From positions 86,019 through 150,018 of the forward strand of contig CP103038.1 of NCBI GenBank assembly GCA_024752435.1: a DNA stretch of 64,000 nucleotides. The letters are read 5' to 3'. The stretch comes from Allantophomopsis cytisporea (Eukaryota > Ascomycota > Leotiomycetes > Phacidiales > Phacidiaceae). Shown here one piece after another: positions 10,018-20,127 of the stretch; positions within the stretch are counted from its first letter, which is position 1, and every line of letters starts with the position of its first letter. A model generated the notes under the pieces. That model worked only from the letters and a program-made list of their open reading frames with translations. It made no database searches and was not told the origin of the DNA. The position numbers and the translations under genes are program-made.

Positions 10018-10501
10018 TTTTTTTATTTAAATATTGTTTTATTTTTTTTTTCTAGAAGTTTAAGGTATAGTGATAAGTTGTAAAACATTTTAATTTATAC
10101 GATTACTTAATAGTTTTATTGAAGATATGCTTTTATAAAATATCGCTTTGGTCTTACTATTTTTTTTTTACCTTAGTAAAAATAAAAAAAGGCTTGATAA
10201 AAACCAAATAAAAAAAAATAATTAATACTCTAGTAGTTTATGTAAAACTGTTTATTTTTTTCCAACAAAGAACTATAATTCTTTGTATTGGCTATAAATT
10301 ATATTGCCATTACTAATAAGTATTTACAGGTAGTTTTTAAAACAGTTTATAGTAATAATAAATAAATACAAGTAAGCGTATTACAAAGAAATACTGGTAA
10401 CTGCAATTAATTGCATTTAATAAAAAAAAAGTTCCATATGCATAAAAAGATGTAGTTGTGGAAAAACATCTGAGTGGTTTATTAAACACATTATATTTTT
10501 C
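10018..10501. other. AT-rich spacer upstream of cob
   Basis: About 480 bp upstream of the cob start with poly-A/T runs and small inverted repeats. I see no gene, tRNA or clear promoter consensus here. Confidence 0.5.
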
Positions 10502-10921
10502 TTACGAACCATTTACTAGTATACTACTAGTAGTATAAACATTATTAAAGATTATTTTTACTATCCTTTTATTCAGTACATTACGACTAGAGTAGTCGGT
10601 TCTATTATATCCAAGATTATCTTTATGATATTTAACAATACCCTTATTACTTCTATCCTCAATTATATTATTTAACTTGCTTTTTACCGTATTGTATAAA
10701 TATAGATTAAAGATAGTAAATCTATACATATCTCGTCCATATTCTATAATATCATCAGTATCTAAATCAAAAAATTCTTTTATTATTATATTTTTAAATA
10801 CTATAAAACTTAAAGGGAAATCTAGATCTAAATTTCTATCTAATGTACTAATAGGATATTTTTTATAAACTTCACCTCTAACAGCTAAATCTTTATAATA
10901 TGATGTATATAATGTATACAT
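10502..10921 (-). pseudogene. Unknown ORF, probable decayed remnant
   Basis: A 139-codon minus-strand frame, Ile/Tyr/Lys-rich, with no recognised motif (contains DLDFPLSFIVFKNIIIKEFF). It follows the 10950-12341 region with a short gap and may be a frame-shifted continuation of it. No membrane segment is obvious. The AT-driven composition means a chance frame cannot be excluded, but the mixed charged and hydrophobic pattern looks protein-like. Confidence 0.35.
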
Positions 10922-10949
10922 ATATTTTAAACAATATAAGATTAGTCTA

Positions 10950-12341
10950 TTACCTAGAGCATGATAAAGACACTAAACCATACTTAGACCTATCTTTAAG
11001 ATAGAAGATATTTACACCTTCTATTCCTTTCTTTAAAATATCGTCATAATGATATCCAATTTGTTGAAGACAGAAAGAAGTTAATAAGTTATCAGGTGTG
11101 TTTAATAAATATAATATATAGTTTTTATTTAAAGTTAAGGTATTAAGTTTAAATTCATATGATTTAATACTACTAAAATGAAAATATTGTTTATAATCAC
11201 CTCTTTTCACTAAGGGTACTAATGAAGATCTTTTACAGAATGCTTTACCTATTAGATACTTTTCAACAAAATTTAAATTAGGTCTAGGCAATTCTTTGTA
11301 TTTATAATTTAAATTAACTCATTTTGTAATAACCATCTTACTATTAAGCTCAGACTTAGAGTTAATACTAGTAGGTTCAACCGAAGAATACTATCTTAAA
11401 ATTATTTCTCTTTCTTTTTCACATTCAACTAATTCTTCCCTTGTATCTTCACTTCTAAAAGATACATACTCATCATTTTTCCAAGCACCCATAGAACGAG
11501 AAGAGAAAGAAAAAGATCTCTACGGTTTACTAAATCCTTTAGATTTTCCACTTACTTTATTTAGTGAAAGGTTTTGTCTTTCTCTACTTACACCCTTTAG
11601 ATCTCACCCTTCTCCTCCAAAATCGTTCACTCAGTCACTTAATTTTTCAGACTCGTTATCTGTATTATCTTCTAATTTAAAAAAAAGAAGACGTATAAAA
11701 TCCACGTCATAGTATTCATATTCATCGAATAGTCAAAGAAATTGTTGGATATTGTAGGATAGTTTACGATATAACTCTATACATCCTCTATTATCTTCAG
11801 ATGTTAAATGGAAATGGTCAACAGTATTATAAATATTGTGATGTCACACGGTTCCATTCTCAAAAGATAGACTAACCATAATAATATACTGGGTTTCAGA
11901 TATCAACCTTGAATAAACACGGGTATCCAAAGTAGAAACAGTAAAAATAGTCCCAGGTATGAAAAAACTCGTCTTCTCATAAGGATAAGTTAACTCTAGT
12001 CAAACACCATCTTTTCTTGTAAGTATCTCTTTATGCACATTATTTTCAAGTACTATATTAGTACACACAGCTTTATAAAAAGATGAGGTAGAAAAGAATC
12101 TTGTATGACTCGAACTATTACTAAGACTTAATAAAGTTCTAGTTCCCCGTGGGTTTATTTGTATTCCTCCCTTCATTTCCCCATTTTTCACAAGGTTGTG
12201 AAAAAAAGCAGGGGGAAAAGTTGGGAGAGAAGAGGAAGAAAAAGATCTGCTTACCACCAAATTATTACCATTATAACTACTATATCCATTACTGGTGTAT
12301 AGATAATTATTTGTACGCATTATTGTAATCCTTTTTAACAT
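10950..12341 (-). pseudogene. Leader-family ORF with two in-frame TAG codons
   Basis: One minus-strand frame runs from ATG 12341 to 10950 (464 codons), interrupted only by TAG at 11520 and another near 11397; several TGA are read as Trp. The first part has the shared leader: SNGYSSYNGNN, then LVVSRSFSSSSL. The middle (GTVWHHNIYNTVDHFHLTSE, CIELYRKLSYNIQQFLW) looks folded and acidic. Right after the first TAG comes RSFSFSSRSMGAW, an echo of the leader end. A sub-ORF with its own ATG spans 10950-11336. Either a decayed gene or one with readthrough; the first segment alone (11520-12341, 273 aa) could be functional. No known family is recognised. Confidence 0.55.
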
Positions 12342-13128
12342 TAGTTTTTAATTTAATTTTTACCCCATACATCGCAAGACACCTTTAATTTATGTGATAC
12401 ATTAAAAGCTTGATGTATATCTTTAACTAAATCGAGTTAGAACTAAAAAGCAATAAAGTCTTACTTTATATATTGCAAGCAATAACTCGAAGGGAATACT
12501 AGTAGTTAAAGATTAGTATACATCATATTACCTAGTAATAGCTGTATGCTAATTTATTTGCATATCATATAACTTAGTTAAAGATATGACTTATCACCAG
12601 CTGTGAGAACCAAGAAAAACAACCTGAATAATCGTTAATAGAACGTTTAAGAGGTTTTCGATGACTAAGTCCGAGAAAACCCGAGTAACCATCTACTTTA
12701 CCTTAATAACTTACAGCTTTTATTTTCGACACAGGAATATAGAAGTAAACTTCCTTTAAAACAAAAAGGTTATTAAATACTGTTTTTACGGGCTATTACG
12801 GATTAAACGGTATAACTAAACCTAATAAGTAACGACTTTTTATTAGTCTCATACGGCTTTATTTCCCAGCAGGAATATTGAAGTAAACTTCAAATTCCTG
12901 CTGTGAACCCCTGCAATATTTTCTTTATGAAAATCAAGAAAATAAAGCAGGGGAAACCCAGCGTAGCTGGGTTTTTCTTTTCTTTTCCGGCTCTTTTGGG
13001 TTTTTCCGGCATTAGAGCTTACTTTTTTTTCGGGTCTTGGGTATATCCACCCAAGACCTTGAATCAGATCTTCGAGAGAGAGTCCTCTCTCTCTACTAAG
13101 GTAGCCGGATAGGAAAGCAAAATATCTG
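12342..13128. other. Spacer with small hairpins between leader-family ORFs
   Basis: About 790 bp without a supportable gene. It has short palindromes (a GGTTTTC/GAAAACC hairpin near 12655-12685) and a repeated word gaagtaaacttc at about 12740 and 12878. A GC-richer stretch at 12960-13110 reads on the plus strand without recognisable similarity. I see no tRNA. Confidence 0.4.
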
Positions 13129-13518
13129 CTACCCCCCAGAACAAATTTTATCTTTTAATTCGTCTAAATATACATCTCCAACGTTTGTAGCCTCCAAATC
13201 AGAACAATTCTCTTTTTTAATTTTATTTAAATCCATTGAGGCACCATCTTTATATATACGTTCTCCTAATTTTACTAATTTATTTGGTGGTATGTATTCA
13301 TCACCATATTCTAGTAAGTCTATGGCATAATCTTCTCAATCTTTTGGTATTCCTCCGGAAGGAAGAAAAGAGGAAGTATAAAATCTGCTTTGCACCAAAT
13401 TATTCGCTTGAACGTAGCAGGAACTCATAGAACTATTAACACCAACACCAACTATGCAGGGACAATTATAACTATTACCATTAGATAGGTAATTTATTAA
13501 TTTAGTTTGATTTAACAT
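13129..13518 (-). CDS. Leader-family small protein, 129 aa
   Basis: ATG 13518 to TAG 13129 with one TGA as Trp. The N-terminus has the family leader (KLINYLSNGNSY, then NNLVQSRFYTSSFL). The rest is short, hydrophilic and acidic (DLLEYGDEYIPPNKLVKLGE, ending in a Gly-Gly), without membrane segment or known motif. The leader resembles 16749 and 12341 at both protein and DNA level, so these ORFs share an origin for their 5' ends but differ afterwards. Function is unknown; the clean frame with a TGA suggests it is still a gene. Confidence 0.55.
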
Positions 13519-13529
13519 ATTTTTTGATT

Positions 13530-13800
13530 TATTTAAGACCGGAACTTACGGCGTCCTTTTGCACGGCTCATATTTATATAACACCCCTCAGCTTTGAAGC
13601 TTACTTTAGCACCTACTTCTACCTTGGCCTGGATGACTTCAGCCTAGATAGCGGTATTTTTGGATTATAATTTCACACTCCTTTGGGTTGTCGGCTCGCC
13701 ATGGTGTTCGATCTACTAAAAGATCTAGACGCTTTTTCGTTTAATCCATTCACTAGGTCTGTTTTCCCGGGTGCCTGCCTACCGACCCCTTTTACTTTTT
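13530..13800. ncRNA. GC-richer, possibly structured non-coding segment
   Basis: This 270-bp stretch has clearly higher GC than its surroundings. On the minus strand it contains GGCGAGCCGACAACCC and, near the end, GAGCCGTGCAAAAGG, which recall group II intron or other folded organellar RNA, but I cannot build a convincing domain V. It separates two leader-family ORFs. Confidence 0.25.
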
Positions 13801-13814
13801 TAACAAATTATTCA

Positions 13815-14586
13815 TTAATCTAGCTCTAACTTTGGTCTATCCTTCGATATCTCATTAGCACATCTTATAGTCACTAAAACTATCTTATCTTTTAGTATAT
13901 CAATAGGTATATGAGGATTATTATCAATTCTATAAATAATTCTATGTATATCTTCTAGAATATAGGTAACATTATCGTGTTTGTAAGGTTTAGTATGATC
14001 ATCTTCACTAGGTTTCATATGATAAACGATATGATTAGCAAGATACCCCTCACGATTAAAAAGACTGTGGTCCTTACTTACCTCAAATACATGTGCTGAA
14101 TTCGGAATCGCTCAATCAAAAGATTCTTTAGTTTTATCCTTATCTAATAACTCTAATTCATCATTACCTGTCCTTACCGGTAAATGCACAAATACATCGT
14201 ATGATGAGCTGTTAGGTATAATTTTTAACAAATAAAATAAGCTACTATATAAATCAGATTTCCATTCAAAACTATCATTAACAGGAGTCATAGTACCTAT
14301 ACCAGGTAAAGCAACTATTAAAGTACCATTATTAAATTGATCATTGATATTTTTAACTGGAAAACCCCCCAGAAAGAATAATGGCACCTTATGGTTCTTT
14401 ATTTCCTATCAGCTTACAAGGATTTTCTAAACTATTAGGAATATTATGTAAAGAAGAAGAGGAAGTAAAAGATCTGCTTTTAACCAAATTATTGGTGATA
14501 ACACCCACGTACCCGGGACTATTAAAACTAATACCTAAAAGAGAATCACCCAGTTTGAAACGAATTTGTAATTTTGTGTTTTTCAT
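13815..14586 (-). pseudogene. Leader-family ORF broken by a frameshift
   Basis: The leader part (14389-14586) reads MKNTKLQIRF, then NNLVKSRSFTSSSSL, and stops at 14389. The main part (13815-14387) is open in another frame and overlaps the stop, at a run of six C/G near 14365. Its sequence (VALPGIGTMTPVNDSFEW, then IYRIDNNPHIPIDILKDK) has one TGA as Trp and looks like a real protein. A 1-nt indel at the homopolymer would join them into about 255 residues. Upstream lies the GCG-rich repeat also found at 15.16 and 21.72 kb. Function unknown. Confidence 0.5.
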
Positions 14587-14605
14587 ATTTTTAATTTATA
14601 AAAGC

Positions 14606-14660
14606 CTGCGTTTCGTGCTCGCTACGCCCTTATTATTTTTACATTACAGGGAACCGGGGA
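14606..14660. repeat. Dispersed GC-rich repeat, copy 1 of 3
   Basis: The core tcgtgctcgctacgccctt recurs with few changes at about 15160-15215 and 21724-21775, each followed by a word like cagggaac and then a run of G. Copies 1 and 3 sit just upstream of ORF starts (14586 and 21702), which would fit a leader or promoter region copied along with ORFs. Confidence 0.65.
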
Positions 14661-14711
14661 GTTGATGGAGCCCGTTACAACCTATATAGGTCATGGGGGG
14701 GGGGGGAACTA

Positions 14712-14940
14712 GTTTATAATAGAGGTTTTATAAACATAGAAAATCAAGGTATCAAACCTTGTTACAATTGTCCATAGCTATAAATAGTAATAGTTAAAGA
14801 ACTAGATAATACTATATTGTTAACTTTTAAAGTTAATAATTATAAATAGCTATCAATTGTAAATAGAATCTTTCTATAAATTTCCTTAGTTTATATTATA
14901 TCTTTACATAGTAAGTAAAAAAAATAATATAAACATAATA
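14712..14940. repeat. 229-bp repeat, copy 1 (copy 2 at 41489-41720), carrying a nad2 fragment
   Basis: Nearly identical to 41489-41720. Its middle (about 14785-14835) matches the end of nad2 (42285-42335). Flanking arms acaattg...atagctat and atagctatcaattgt are inverted, so the nad2 fragment sits in the loop of a large hairpin. Confidence 0.85.
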
Positions 14941-15696
14941 TATTATATCTTTACATAATAAGTAAAGATATAATATAAACATAACATATATAATGTTAAC
15001 CTATATTAACTTTAGATGCGCCAAAGCGAGTACTAGTAGAAAGAAGAAAAGATAGGGGGGAAACAATAACCTTAGCGATAAACTATTGATCCCTAGTCAC
15101 CGGAGAAGGTAGAATTGTATAGGCTAAATAAATCTATTATTTGAGTACAAAGATTAAAATATTCCGCTCGTGCTTGCCACGCCCTTATTATTTATACATC
15201 CCAGGGAACACAGGGAGTGAATGAAGGCTGAACCTATGTCGGCCTTCATAAAAGAATATCGCTCACCGGGTTCGGAGGAAATATAACACCCTCTACAAGT
15301 AGGCCGGATAAGTAAAGAACATACCCAACACCAATACCTTAGAAGGATATAATCTCCTCTATAGGTGGGTCGGATAAAGATATAGACGTGTTTTGCCTAT
15401 ACCCCCGGGAACCGGGAAGTCGGTAAATACAAAACAAGGTATAAATAAAAAATATTTATCCTCTATAGATGGGTGTGATAATCGAATCAACTAATATGTG
15501 TACTACATTTATTTTCTTCGATAAAACAGTAATCCCACAAAAAATATAGACGTCTTAGCACCTCCAGAAGGTAGACACCAAAGTTACATCAAAGGGACCT
15601 ACCTCCATTAGGGCAAAGTTTTCCGGAGTGAATTACATCGACACCTCTCTACTTTTACGAAGGATAAATATGTAACATCCAACACTAAAACCAAAA
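14941..15696. other. Non-coding accessory spacer with repeats
   Basis: No supportable ORF. It contains a second GC-rich repeat copy (15160-15215) and three related words of the type ctctataggtgggtcggataa (near 15290, 15355 and 15460), which suggests decayed tandem sequence. Confidence 0.45.
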
Positions 15697-16749
15697 TTAG
15701 CTATCTTCTCCACCAATAAAATCATAAGGTTCTGTCTCACCTGTAATATCACTAGAATCTTGTTTGAACATTTTAGATGGTTGACTACTAGACTCGCCAT
15801 CCTCTTCAAACTTTCTTTTGTTAGTAAAAGAAGAAGATGAACCATTAGTATCATCTACACTATTAGCAGCTGCTGATTCTATATCTGAAGAAGTTCCTGT
15901 TCCTATACCTGGAGCAATTACTGCTCCTGAATCAACACCATCAGTAGGAGCTGTACCACTATTTGGTCTGTCGGAAACACCATCTACACTGTCACTATTT
16001 TCACGGTCACTAGCTTCAGAAGTAGTACCGTTATATACAGATTCCATTCTATTATCAAGCCTACCTTCATCTATTCGACTCTGTAGTTCCTCACGTAATT
16101 CTTGATGACGATTATTTCAAAGGTCATGAAGGTTTTCATTACCTCCTATACCACTCCTCTCAGGATGACGCACTATATCATCTGTATCTCTTATATATCT
16201 AATAAGTTGATCGTCTGGAAGATCACTAGCAGGGTACTCAGCCATAGCGTCAGCTCCTTCATCAAAGAATGAACGGTTGGAATCCGTTTCATATCCAGAC
16301 ACATCACTACTAGAACGAGGGGAATTTGAACGAGAAGAATTGTCGTCTAAAACTTCTTCTGAAGAGTTATTACCGTTATCAGGGTTATTATCGTTCAAGT
16401 TATAAGAGTTAGAGTTATTACTGTTAGAATTATCCCCGTCTGAGTTATCTTGGTTAGAGTTATTAGCATTAGAGCTATTAAATGCAAAGGGTAAAATATC
16501 ACGTATATTAGGTAGATTATTGTTATTATCGTTATTAGACGCTAATTTATAATTAGTCGTTGAAAAGGGTTTTACAAAAAGAAAATTTACGCTATAAAAA
16601 GTATAAGTGGTTCTTATACCTGTGTTAAATTTTCTTCCTCTTAGAGAAGAGGAAGAAAAAGATCTGCTTTGCACCAAATTAGCTGCATTGGGACTACTAT
16701 ATCCATTCTCTGAAGAGAGATAGTTTATTAATTTTATTGTTTTTATCAT
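15697..16749 (-). CDS. Leader-family protein, Asn/Ser/Asp-rich, 350 aa
   Basis: ATG 16749 to stop 15697 with one TGA as Trp. The N-terminus is the clearest family leader: KLINYLSSENGYSS, then NLVQSRSFSSSSL, which contains an R-x-F-S motif like mitochondrial presequence cleavage sites. Then follow a Ser/Thr/Asn-rich stretch (about residues 65-130), an acidic ordered-looking middle (LPDDQLIRYIRDTDDIVRHP), a charged helix (ELREELQSRIDE) and another low-complexity acidic Ser/Gly region with a basic word NKRKFEE. No catalytic motif is seen. The mostly disordered acidic composition is unlike known mitochondrial genes. Upstream (16750-16920) is GC-richer and might be an untranslated leader. Confidence 0.6.
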
Positions 16750-18848
16750 ATTTTTTATTTTTATATTGGTGGACGTACGCCTTGTCCATGAACGTTACTG
16801 TTTTCCTAAGTAGCGATATCCGTGGTTGCAGAGGCAACATCTCTGGTCATCCGGCATCATCAGGTCTTTCGGCTACCCATCCTCCGGCCTTTTCTTCTTC
16901 GGAGAGGGACTCAGCTTGAGAGATTAAAAAAAATATAAGCTAAATAACTTTATTGAGAGAAAATAAAACAAAATAGAAGGCCAATACTTTTATTTTTCTC
17001 CTATTAAAAGGATTAAAATTAAATTTCGGTTCTCTACTAATCCCCAGCTAATTTTACCAACTACGTTCAATTAAAGCCGCTGGGGAATATACCGGAGCCG
17101 TTTAAACCCAACTAACCAGCTAAATTATTAAGTAACAGCTAAACTATTAAGTAACAGCTAAAGTATTAAGTAACAGCTAAAGTATTAACTAACTGCCCAT
17201 AACACGACTTCTTTATAAACTATAACAGCTCAATACCTAGAACTTCTAGTTCTAGTATTATTCCGAATTAAAACCAAACAAACCAACAAAAAAAAATGCC
17301 CCATCGTATTATTTGTCAAGCGAGCTACTATCTTCTTTATTTGTATAAGATATGACTTGAACACCAAACCTATCTTGCTTTGCAAGAAAAAAAAAGACTA
17401 ATGCTAATAAAAGAAGGAGATAAAGAAACCATAAAATATATTAAAACAAAATAATATTTGAAGGTATTATCTCAAAACTGTATAATATACAAGTAATAAA
17501 TATAAAGGCAATAATAAGAATATGCTTAAATTTTGGGCAAAAAAGAACCTTACTATGCATCTAAAAATAAAGAGCCTTTAAACAAAATTTTTTATTCTTC
17601 TACCCATTTTCGCAAAATAATTACGGATCTAAAACAAACTTATTAAATTAGCAAGCTTGATTAGGTTACTATTAGTAAAAAGCTATTGTGATGGTTACCC
17701 TTCTCACGGATTATTCTACCGGGGCTCTCTGTTATTCCTTTGATCCAAGAGGTCACCCTGTGTGTGGGACGGAAGGGAGCTGCTCTCCGTTTCTTCAGGG
17801 CTAGGTCGAATCTCTTCGCCTGTTCGTGAGGATATCGTTCGGATTTTTACATAGTAAACGTCTTAACTTTTCCCCCTGTGTTCTTTTCCCTTACTGTAAG
17901 TAAAGGAAAAGATAAAAAAGAAGGGAAAAGATTAAACTCTCACCGTTTTTCTGTACTCCTCCACTCTATAAAAATTCTATGATTGTAGGCTACGAGATGA
18001 CGGCGCTGGGACTTTTAGGCTGTCTTCTTCGGTTATTGGATCGTCTCCGGATCAGCCTATAGCATCATGGTTGCAGGAGACCCACTTAACCTTTTATGGA
18101 AGTGCCTACCATCATCGGCCAGTATTGCCTCCGGAGTTATCTCAACGTGAGGGGCCCCTCTCTTGAGGATTGGACTTTTCAGACTTATATCGGGGGCTAA
18201 TCGTTTTACTCTGTTTTTCCTACCATCACTCATCGCTCATGATTTACCCCTACTTTTTTTTCGGGGTTCGAAGGTAATAGGCCTTCGGAATTTAGACCAA
18301 TTTAGTTTGGACTAAAAAAAAGAAAAAAAAAAGAGGATAGACGTATTCTACCCTCTAAGCCAAAATGAAAAGAAAACCCATTTATAAAAATTTCATTTTC
18401 TCTTCATAGGTAGAAATATTTAAAGAAGATAATGGTATTACCAGATGATAGCTACACAGGAAGAGGCTAAAAAGATAGTCTATTCTCTTATAGGACGCCA
18501 TTACTCTAATACTTCACCAAATATTCTTTGAATATGAGCAGATAAATTACATGAGAACTGATCCGAGCTTACCTTGTTATAAACTTAATAAGATATAGTA
18601 CTTATATTATGATCCATCCTGAACTCGAGCTAGGGTACATACATTCAAACTATCTTACTCTACCTTTAAGCTATTGTGATCTATTTAATACTTTTTAGAA
18701 TTATTCTAAAAAGTATTAAATACGGTAAAAACCCTTAATTTTTTTTGATAAGGCATAATTTGTAATTACACCTGTATCTAAAGTAACTATATTTCTACTT
18801 AAAGTAAAAAGAAAACCTTTATTTAAAAAGTCATGAACTTGAAAAAGG
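16750..18848. other. 2.1-kb non-coding region with GC-richer segments
   Basis: No supportable gene. Three GC-richer blocks stand out: 16780-16920, 17695-17850 and 17985-18270. Shared words (tggttgcaggaga at 18070, tggttgcagaggc near 16830) suggest related sequence. ggctctctgttattcc at 17725 resembles ggctctaggttatccc at 22142. I looked for rns and found none of its conserved blocks. Confidence 0.4.
17118..17193. repeat. 19-bp tandem repeat, 4 copies
   Basis: Four units of the form agctaaantattaagtaac fill exactly 76 bp, with one or two substitutions per unit. Confidence 0.85.
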
Positions 18849-19694
18849 TTATTTTGGTATATCAAGAATTTCATTATAAAAGTTAGGAGTTAAACGCTTA
18901 ATATTCGCATTGTGTTGATTTATAACTTCTACACAAGTATTATACTCCGACATAGTCATTCTGTAACGAAATCTACTAATCTCATGTCAAGCTTGTATGG
19001 CATCTTTACGTTCTATTAATGTACTTTCACTGTGTCCAGGATTAACCCCTCTAGCCTTACACTCCTCCATATAAATAAGACCTTTATATAATGTAACTAA
19101 CTCCCTTAAACTTTCTCTAGTAGTAATACTTTTGGCAGATTTGTTAAGGTAATCCTCGCTAGATGTAGCTAAAATGTTTTCGGTTCTATCTAAGTTTCTT
19201 TTTCAACAACTTATAAGAGTTTGACCTTCTGCATCTACAGAATAATTAAGATTATTCTCATTAGCACTAGGTACAGATCAACCTGCCATAGAAGCCGGAG
19301 CAGAAGAAGATGACGAAGGACGAGTAGGAGAGGATGAACCTGGAGAAGAAGATGAGAAAGTAGCCGGAGCAGAAGAAGAGGAGGAAGGACGAGGTGTAGA
19401 GGGGGGAGAAGGGGAAGGTATAAGTGAATCTCCTGATTGACTAGCCAATAAAGGTTTATGTAATAAATCATATAGACTCAAGTTTAAGTCTATATTATAG
19501 CACTCAAATAATCCTTCCACTAAACCTAAAATACTTAATTTGAATATCAACCCTGTAAACCCCAATATAAGCCCTTGGCTTAAATCTCAGGAATTTGTAA
19601 AACCACCATAGATATAATATTTAATTAATAAAACTAAAACTAAAGTAATAAAACTTGAAAGAAGTTTAGCCAATGTAAGATGTTTTACTATCAT
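18849..19694 (-). CDS. Pro/Ser-rich hypothetical membrane protein, 281 aa
   Basis: ATG 19694 to TAA 18849, with TGA read as Trp at several places. The N-terminus has a strong hydrophobic segment (LSSFITLVLVLLIKYYIY) and a second one (LILGFTGLIFKLSILGLVEG). A Pro/Ser/Ala-rich linker of about 50 residues follows, then a C-terminal domain with an N-YSVDAEGQTLISCW stretch, many charged residues, and the words EECKARGVNPGHSESTLIER and RYRMTMSEYN. A broken paralogue at 22796-23482 shares both the membrane and C-terminal domains. Architecture suggests a membrane-anchored protein with a soluble domain. I do not recognise the family. Confidence 0.6.
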
Positions 19695-19750
19695 ACCAAA
19701 TAAATCTGAAATTTTTTTTCTACAAAATAAAATATGAAAGGATTTTTTTA

Positions 19751-19869
19751 ACCTGTGCTTTCTATTTAGTACACTTTACTAATAGCACAGGTTTGTATAT
19801 TATTAATATATAAAAACTTAAATGACAAAAAAACTATCATTTAAGGCCTAAACAGACTAACTACTTAGA
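19751..19869. repeat. Dispersed two-hairpin repeat, copy 2
   Basis: Matches 177-292. Here the first hairpin is perfect over 9 bp (ACCTGTGCT/AGCACAGGT), the second is CTTAAATGA/TCATTTAAG. It lies just upstream of the 18849-19694 gene. Confidence 0.75.
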
Positions 19870-20127
19870 AATGTATATAACACAGTAATACCCTTTCCCA
19901 CTTTTAATATATCCTAACCTTTACAGGGTTAGTATATCCCTAACATTTTACAGAGTTAGGGACATCCATCCACCCATCCATCACTATATATTTACAGGTA
20001 AAACCTAGTAAAACGCCTTTACATTTCAATCGACTCAACTTTTTTTTATAAGACATTTCAATGCGAAGCAAGTTCTTTTCCCAAATCCTCCAATCATAGC
20101 TGATGATCGAGATTAAAATGGGAAAAG

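Noticed and set aside
17118..17193. CRISPR-like array
   Set aside because: The 19-bp units are contiguous without spacers; it is a simple tandem repeat.
16780..18270. Candidate small-subunit rRNA
   Set aside because: The GC-richer blocks contain none of the universally conserved SSU segments on either strand.
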